Shown here piece by piece: positions 60,660-64,000 of a stretch of 64,000 nucleotides of DNA. Below the pieces are notes generated by a model. That model ran no database searches and was not told where the DNA came from. It was given only the letters and a program-made list of their open reading frames with translations. The position numbers and the translations under genes were made by a program. Source of the stretch: Chryseobacterium panacisoli (GTDB lineage: Bacteria; Bacteroidota; Bacteroidia; Flavobacteriales; Weeksellaceae); NCBI RefSeq assembly GCF_008274625.1, contig NZ_VTRU01000001.1:62001-126000 (forward strand), in the 5' to 3' direction. Position 1 is the first letter of the stretch; each line of letters starts with the position of its first letter.

Positions 60660-61677
60660 AGACATCAGGATAGAACTTCAGGGTGCTTCTATAATCTCTG
60701 ATAAGGTAATAGAACATATTCATGAAGAAAAATGGCTTAAGATTTGGGTTCCGAAAAAATATGGTGGTTTAGGCTATCGTTTTGAAGAAGGACTGAAAGC
60801 ATTATTTAGCTGGGCAGAAACCGATGGAAGTTTTGGCTGGATGCTGACACTCTGTGCAGGAGCCAACTATTTCTCCAGAAATATAAAACCAGAAGTGGCT
60901 GAATTACTGTTTACCAATTCTAAAGTTTGTTTTGGTGGAAGCGGAATGGTTGGCGGAACTGCAGAAAGGCAAAAAGATAACACTTACATCATCAATGGAT
61001 CATGGAATTTTGCAACAGGAGCACCTCATCTGACCCATTTTACACTGAATGCTAAAATTACAGAGAACGGACAAACTATAACAGATAACAACGGTAATGA
61101 GATGATTCACTCATTCATCGTTCCCAAAGAGCAGGCAAAAGTCATCCCGAACTGGAAATCTATGGGAATGAAAGCCAGCGGAACCTATTCCTTTATCATT
61201 GAAAATATTGTTGTAAATGAAGAATACAGTTTTGTGTATGATCATTTTTTTACGAATGATATTCTGGACAGCATTCCGTTTCGGGTTTTTGCAGATTTGA
61301 CGCTTTTGGTGAATTATCTTGGAATTGCTTCCCATTTTATCGAAGAAGCAGAATGTATTCGCCCTCAGATCAATTTTAAAAGTTTTGAAAACTCTGTAGA
61401 AAAACATTTAGAAAAAGTATTGAACATTGCCAGAGAGGTTGAAAATTTACTCAGTGATAACAGAGAAATTTCAGCAGAAAAGCAAAACGAAATTCATACT
61501 TATGGAGTAAATCTGATACAGCAATTATCCAATCAGATACTTACCATTTATACACAATTGGGAATCAGAGCTACGGAAACTGATTCTGCAGTTTATCAGG
61601 TGTTTTGTGATTATTTTACAGCAGCAATGCATTCCAACTTCAGACCTTCTGCCCATGATTTAGATTTTTCTTTTTGA
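60646..61677 (+). CDS. acyl-CoA-dehydrogenase-fold flavoprotein in a thiamine operon
   Basis: 343 residues, shorter than true acyl-CoA dehydrogenases. Family pattern: VPKKYGGLGYRFEEGLKALF, ETDGSFGWMLTLCAGAN, NTYIINGSWNFATGAPHLTH and KSMGMKASGTYSFIIENIVV. The usual C-terminal catalytic-glutamate motif (YEGTxxI) is absent, as in flavin-dependent monooxygenases of the HpaB/DszC group. It overlaps the PnuT gene and must share the TPP riboswitch control. A role in thiamine or precursor salvage is inferred; the reaction is unknown. Confidence 0.8.
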   Translation: MLNIKDIRIELQGASIISDKVIEHIHEEKWLKIWVPKKYGGLGYRFEEGLKALFSWAETDGSFGWMLTLCAGANYFSRNIKPEVAELLFTNSKVCFGGSGMVGGTAERQKDNTYIINGSWNFATGAPHLTHFTLNAKITENGQTITDNNGNEMIHSFIVPKEQAKVIPNWKSMGMKASGTYSFIIENIVVNEEYSFVYDHFFTNDILDSIPFRVFADLTLLVNYLGIASHFIEEAECIRPQINFKSFENSVEKHLEKVLNIAREVENLLSDNREISAEKQNEIHTYGVNLIQQLSNQILTIYTQLGIRATETDSAVYQVFCDYFTAAMHSNFRPSAHDLDFSF

Positions 61678-61742
61678 TCTAATATTTAACGTTTTTGTAA
61701 GGCAAGCCTATTATATGATGATTATTTTCTTGGAAAAGAAAT

Positions 61743-62525
61743 TTAGAGTAGGGCTCTAAACTCGGTGGGGCGCATATTGGTTAGCTGCAAAAAAGTATTA
61801 CTGAAGGCAGATATATTTGAATATCCTACTTCATAAGCGAGCTCTGTAACCGTTAGTTCGGTGTCTTTTATAAGTTCCATAGCCTTGATGATTCGAAGCA
61901 TTTTGATGTATTGAATAAAAGATATGTGCAGCTTACTTTGAAATAGCCTTGTCATACTCCTTACACTGATGCCAAATTTACCTGCAGTATCCTCCAGTGT
62001 AAGAGGTTCGCTGATTCTTTTTCGCAGATCAGCTGTTATCATATTGAGACGCTGATCATCTGTGGTGGGGAGCTGAATTGAAAATTTCTGTAAGTTTTCT
62101 TTTGGAAGAAGTCCCTTTAAGGTTCTAAGAAAATCATATTCCCAGTTCCCCGGGAAAAAATTTCCCTGCCATTTTTCACTGAAAGAAAGCATTTCAGAAA
62201 GCAGCTTACTCACCGGATATATTCCCAGATCATTATAAAATTCTTCTCCAATGTCTTCCGGAAAATAAATATTGATAATCTGCAGATCCTGTGCATTGTA
62301 CATCAGGTGATGTGGATAATATTGAGGAATCCAGATATAGTGATTTGCAGGAATATAATATTCTTTTTCGCGGGTTTGCAGATAAGCAATTCCACCATAT
62401 ACTAAAAGCAGCTGTCCTTTTTTATGCTGGTGGGCAGGAAGACGCTGTTCGGTTTGTTGCCGCATTACTAAAATTGAATCATCATACTGATCTACAATTC
62501 TGCTAAGCTCTTCTAAAAAACTCAT
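61743..62525 (-). CDS. AraC-family regulator
   Basis: 260 residues from the ATG at 62525. The N-terminal cupin sensor has RLPAHQHKKGQLLLVYGGIA and IPANHYIWIPQYYPHHL. The C-terminal pair of helix-turn-helix motifs has LTLEDTAGKFGISVRSMTRL and VTELAYEVGYSNISAFSNTF. It is divergent from the small gene and TolC-like gene, which it probably controls. Confidence 0.92.
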   Translation of the reverse strand: MSFLEELSRIVDQYDDSILVMRQQTEQRLPAHQHKKGQLLLVYGGIAYLQTREKEYYIPANHYIWIPQYYPHHLMYNAQDLQIINIYFPEDIGEEFYNDLGIYPVSKLLSEMLSFSEKWQGNFFPGNWEYDFLRTLKGLLPKENLQKFSIQLPTTDDQRLNMITADLRKRISEPLTLEDTAGKFGISVRSMTRLFQSKLHISFIQYIKMLRIIKAMELIKDTELTVTELAYEVGYSNISAFSNTFLQLTNMRPTEFRALL

Positions 62526-62620
62526 TTGGCTAAAATAAACAAAATTTAGGCTAATTATATAAAAAGAAGCCAATGCTCTTAAAATAATTTTGTATCAAAG
62601 TTTTATCAAGCATAGGAGTC

Positions 62621-62890
62621 ATGAAAAAAAATGTCTTTAATAATCTGCAAAAAGCAGGTCAGCATTCTTTGGAATGGGAGCATGTTGAAAAAAAATCAAC
62701 TGAAAACAATGTTCAGAATTTTAGATTTCTTTTTCATGCTGCCTGTCTGAATCCTTTTATTCCCGTAACGGATCTATCATTTATAGCGGATGGATTAAAA
62801 GCTTTCTTCAGAAACCGGAAACCGGGAGAAATCACTCAAAATAATCAACAACAGAATAATAAAACAGTCACATGCAGCAATATAAAATAA
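62621..62890 (+). CDS. small protein upstream of the TolC-like gene, unknown
   Basis: 89 residues, no signal peptide, mildly basic, with NVQNFRFLFHAACLNPFIPV and a Gln/Asn-rich end. It overlaps the TolC-like start by 19 bases, so translation may be coupled. No family recognised; it could be a leader peptide or a minor gene of the exporter operon. Confidence 0.5.
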   Translation: MKKNVFNNLQKAGQHSLEWEHVEKKSTENNVQNFRFLFHAACLNPFIPVTDLSFIADGLKAFFRNRKPGEITQNNQQQNNKTVTCSNIK

Positions 62891-64000
62891 TAGCTGTGTT
62901 CAGTACAGCAGCTTTTCTTTTTTTTTCACAGCAGATGAACGCACAGATCTCAGACAGCATACCGCTTCTTACCCTGAAGGAAATATGGGACATCTCAGAA
63001 CTTCATAACAGACAGTTGAAATTATCGGAACTGAACCATAGAGAAAGCCAGTTAATTGTGGATGAAGCCAAAGATAAACTCTTACCGGAATTATCCGTAG
63101 GAGGTGATTTTAAACTCAATTCGAAGTTTCTTCTGTATCATAACGGATTATTTTCTTCTCCACAGGATGTACCTGTTTCCAGCTATGGATATGGTGTGGG
63201 ATACAGTTTCAACCTTAATCTTTACAGGGGTGGGAAAGAAAAAAGGAATGTTAAAATTAAACAGGAAGAAGTCGTGTTGAAACAATATGAATTTGATCTG
63301 CAGAAGAATAATATAAAATATAATACTGCAGTGGCTTACTGTGATCTTTATAAATTCTTACAGTTCCGGGAGTTTATTTCTGCCGAAATTTCTACAGAGA
63401 AAAAACAGCTCGCACTCATAGAAAGTCTGAATAAAAATGGGGTGGTAATGAAAAGTGATGTATTACGAACATCAGTTAAATTATCACAGCTTGAGCTGAA
63501 TGTATCTGACATTGAAAAGAAAATAGAAATTACAAAACAACGGCTCAATATTCTGATGGGTCGTGACAGTGAAGTGCCTTTTGACATTTCTGATCAGAAT
63601 GACCTGATATCAGAAACCGCAGGAGAGCCCCGCTATGCTGATTATCTGGATATTGCTTTAAATAATTCCCCACAATACAGGATAGCTTACACAAATGTTA
63701 AACTGAGCGACCTGAATAGTAAACAGATAAAATCTGATCTGTTGCCGAGAGTTTCTTTGTATTCGAACTACAATTATACTTTCCCTCAGATTTCATTCTA
63801 TCCTTATTCGAATGATTTATGGGGATTTGGCCAAACAGGAATCAAGGTACAGTTCTCTATAGAAAATCTGTATAAATCCAAACATTCTATTGCCCATGCA
63901 CGAAATCTGTTGGATCAGCAAAAAGAAAAGGTCCTTATAAAGAAAGAAGAGATCACTGTGCAGGTCAAGGAAGCGTACTTACAGCAGCGGCAGGCATTGG
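62872..64000 (+). CDS. TolC-family outer-membrane efflux protein, cut by the right edge
   Basis: 376 codons are open to the end of the window with no stop. A signal peptide ends near SQQMNAQ. The TolC fold shows LKEIWDISELHNRQLKLSEL, VVMKSDVLRTSVKLSQLELN, ITKQRLNILMGRDSEVPFD and a second repeat with NNSPQYRIAYTNVKLSDLNS. It is not a lipoprotein, unlike the channel at 51324. Adaptor and pump genes probably follow outside the window. The upstream AraC gene is the likely regulator. Confidence 0.9.
   Translation, partial: MQQYKIIAVFSTAAFLFFSQQMNAQISDSIPLLTLKEIWDISELHNRQLKLSELNHRESQLIVDEAKDKLLPELSVGGDFKLNSKFLLYHNGLFSSPQDVPVSSYGYGVGYSFNLNLYRGGKEKRNVKIKQEEVVLKQYEFDLQKNNIKYNTAVAYCDLYKFLQFREFISAEISTEKKQLALIESLNKNGVVMKSDVLRTSVKLSQLELNVSDIEKKIEITKQRLNILMGRDSEVPFDISDQNDLISETAGEPRYADYLDIALNNSPQYRIAYTNVKLSDLNSKQIKSDLLPRVSLYSNYNYTFPQISFYPYSNDLWGFGQTGIKVQFSIENLYKSKHSIAHARNLLDQQKEKVLIKKEEITVQVKEAYLQQRQAL

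Overview
The window is AT-rich DNA from a flavobacterium, most likely a Chryseobacterium or close relative (Weeksellaceae). The support is gene content and signals, not a database search: a type IX secretion protein (PorQ), the Bacteroidota lipoprotein TamL, a fused CcsB/CcsA cytochrome c maturation protein, the lysine 6-aminotransferase route, and promoter boxes of the Bacteroidota form TAnnTTTG, some with an upstream TTTG.

Layout. 1-2.3 kb: a broken M48 metallopeptidase running off the left edge, an HD-domain protein, a YegP-like protein and a small exported protein. 2.4-9.4 kb: a leftward fatty-acid beta-oxidation operon (marR, FadB/J-like fusion, thiolase, acyl-CoA dehydrogenase). It is interrupted twice: by a REP-associated transposase with four matching hairpins, and by a frameshifted four-helix-bundle gene. 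9.5-12.9 kb: iron/siderophore ABC transporter genes split by a GxxExxY gene and a long inverted-repeat element, plus a TlpA-like lipoprotein. 12.9-22 kb: flavin/2Fe-2S reductase, SanA-like protein, TamL, TrmH-type methyltransferase, a YtxH/holin-X envelope-stress-type cluster, cmk, porQ and pyrH.

22-26.8 kb is an accessory block between pyrH and frr, genes that are commonly adjacent in bacteria. It holds a class 3 lipase-like protein, small unknown genes, a TIR-like (CAP12/Pycsar-effector type) protein with an unrecognised C-terminal domain, and an abortive-infection-like membrane protein split at an A8 tract. This is the best candidate for a defence locus, but nothing here proves that function.

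26.8-46.3 kb is mostly housekeeping: frr, a KAS III-like enzyme, an LptF/G permease, a LolA-like carrier, ftsK, an isochorismatase-type hydrolase, a Crp/Fnr regulator, ccsBA, an SPFH protein with an Arc-type partner, and a lysine-to-aminoadipate pair (aldehyde dehydrogenase and lat). 46.4-52.7 kb is a GbsR-type regulator with a complete RND efflux operon. 52.8-64 kb holds a GNAT-MarR pair with a palindromic promoter, a zinc-ribbon protein that looks shortened, a YdeI-like protein, a TonB-dependent receptor, a ferritin-like protein with a histone-H1-like tail, an AlkB-like dioxygenase, a TPP riboswitch controlling a PnuC-type transporter and an acyl-CoA-dehydrogenase-like flavoprotein, and an AraC regulator divergent from a small gene and a TolC-like gene cut by the right edge.

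Two intergenic repeat families recur: a GCAAAGGCGCAAGG-type inverted repeat (about 11.0 and 36.0 kb, perhaps 40.5 kb) and a TAGAAGTTAG-type repeat (about 18.0 and 51.2 kb). Convergent genes are usually separated by clear hairpin terminators. I saw no rRNA, tRNA or CRISPR array.
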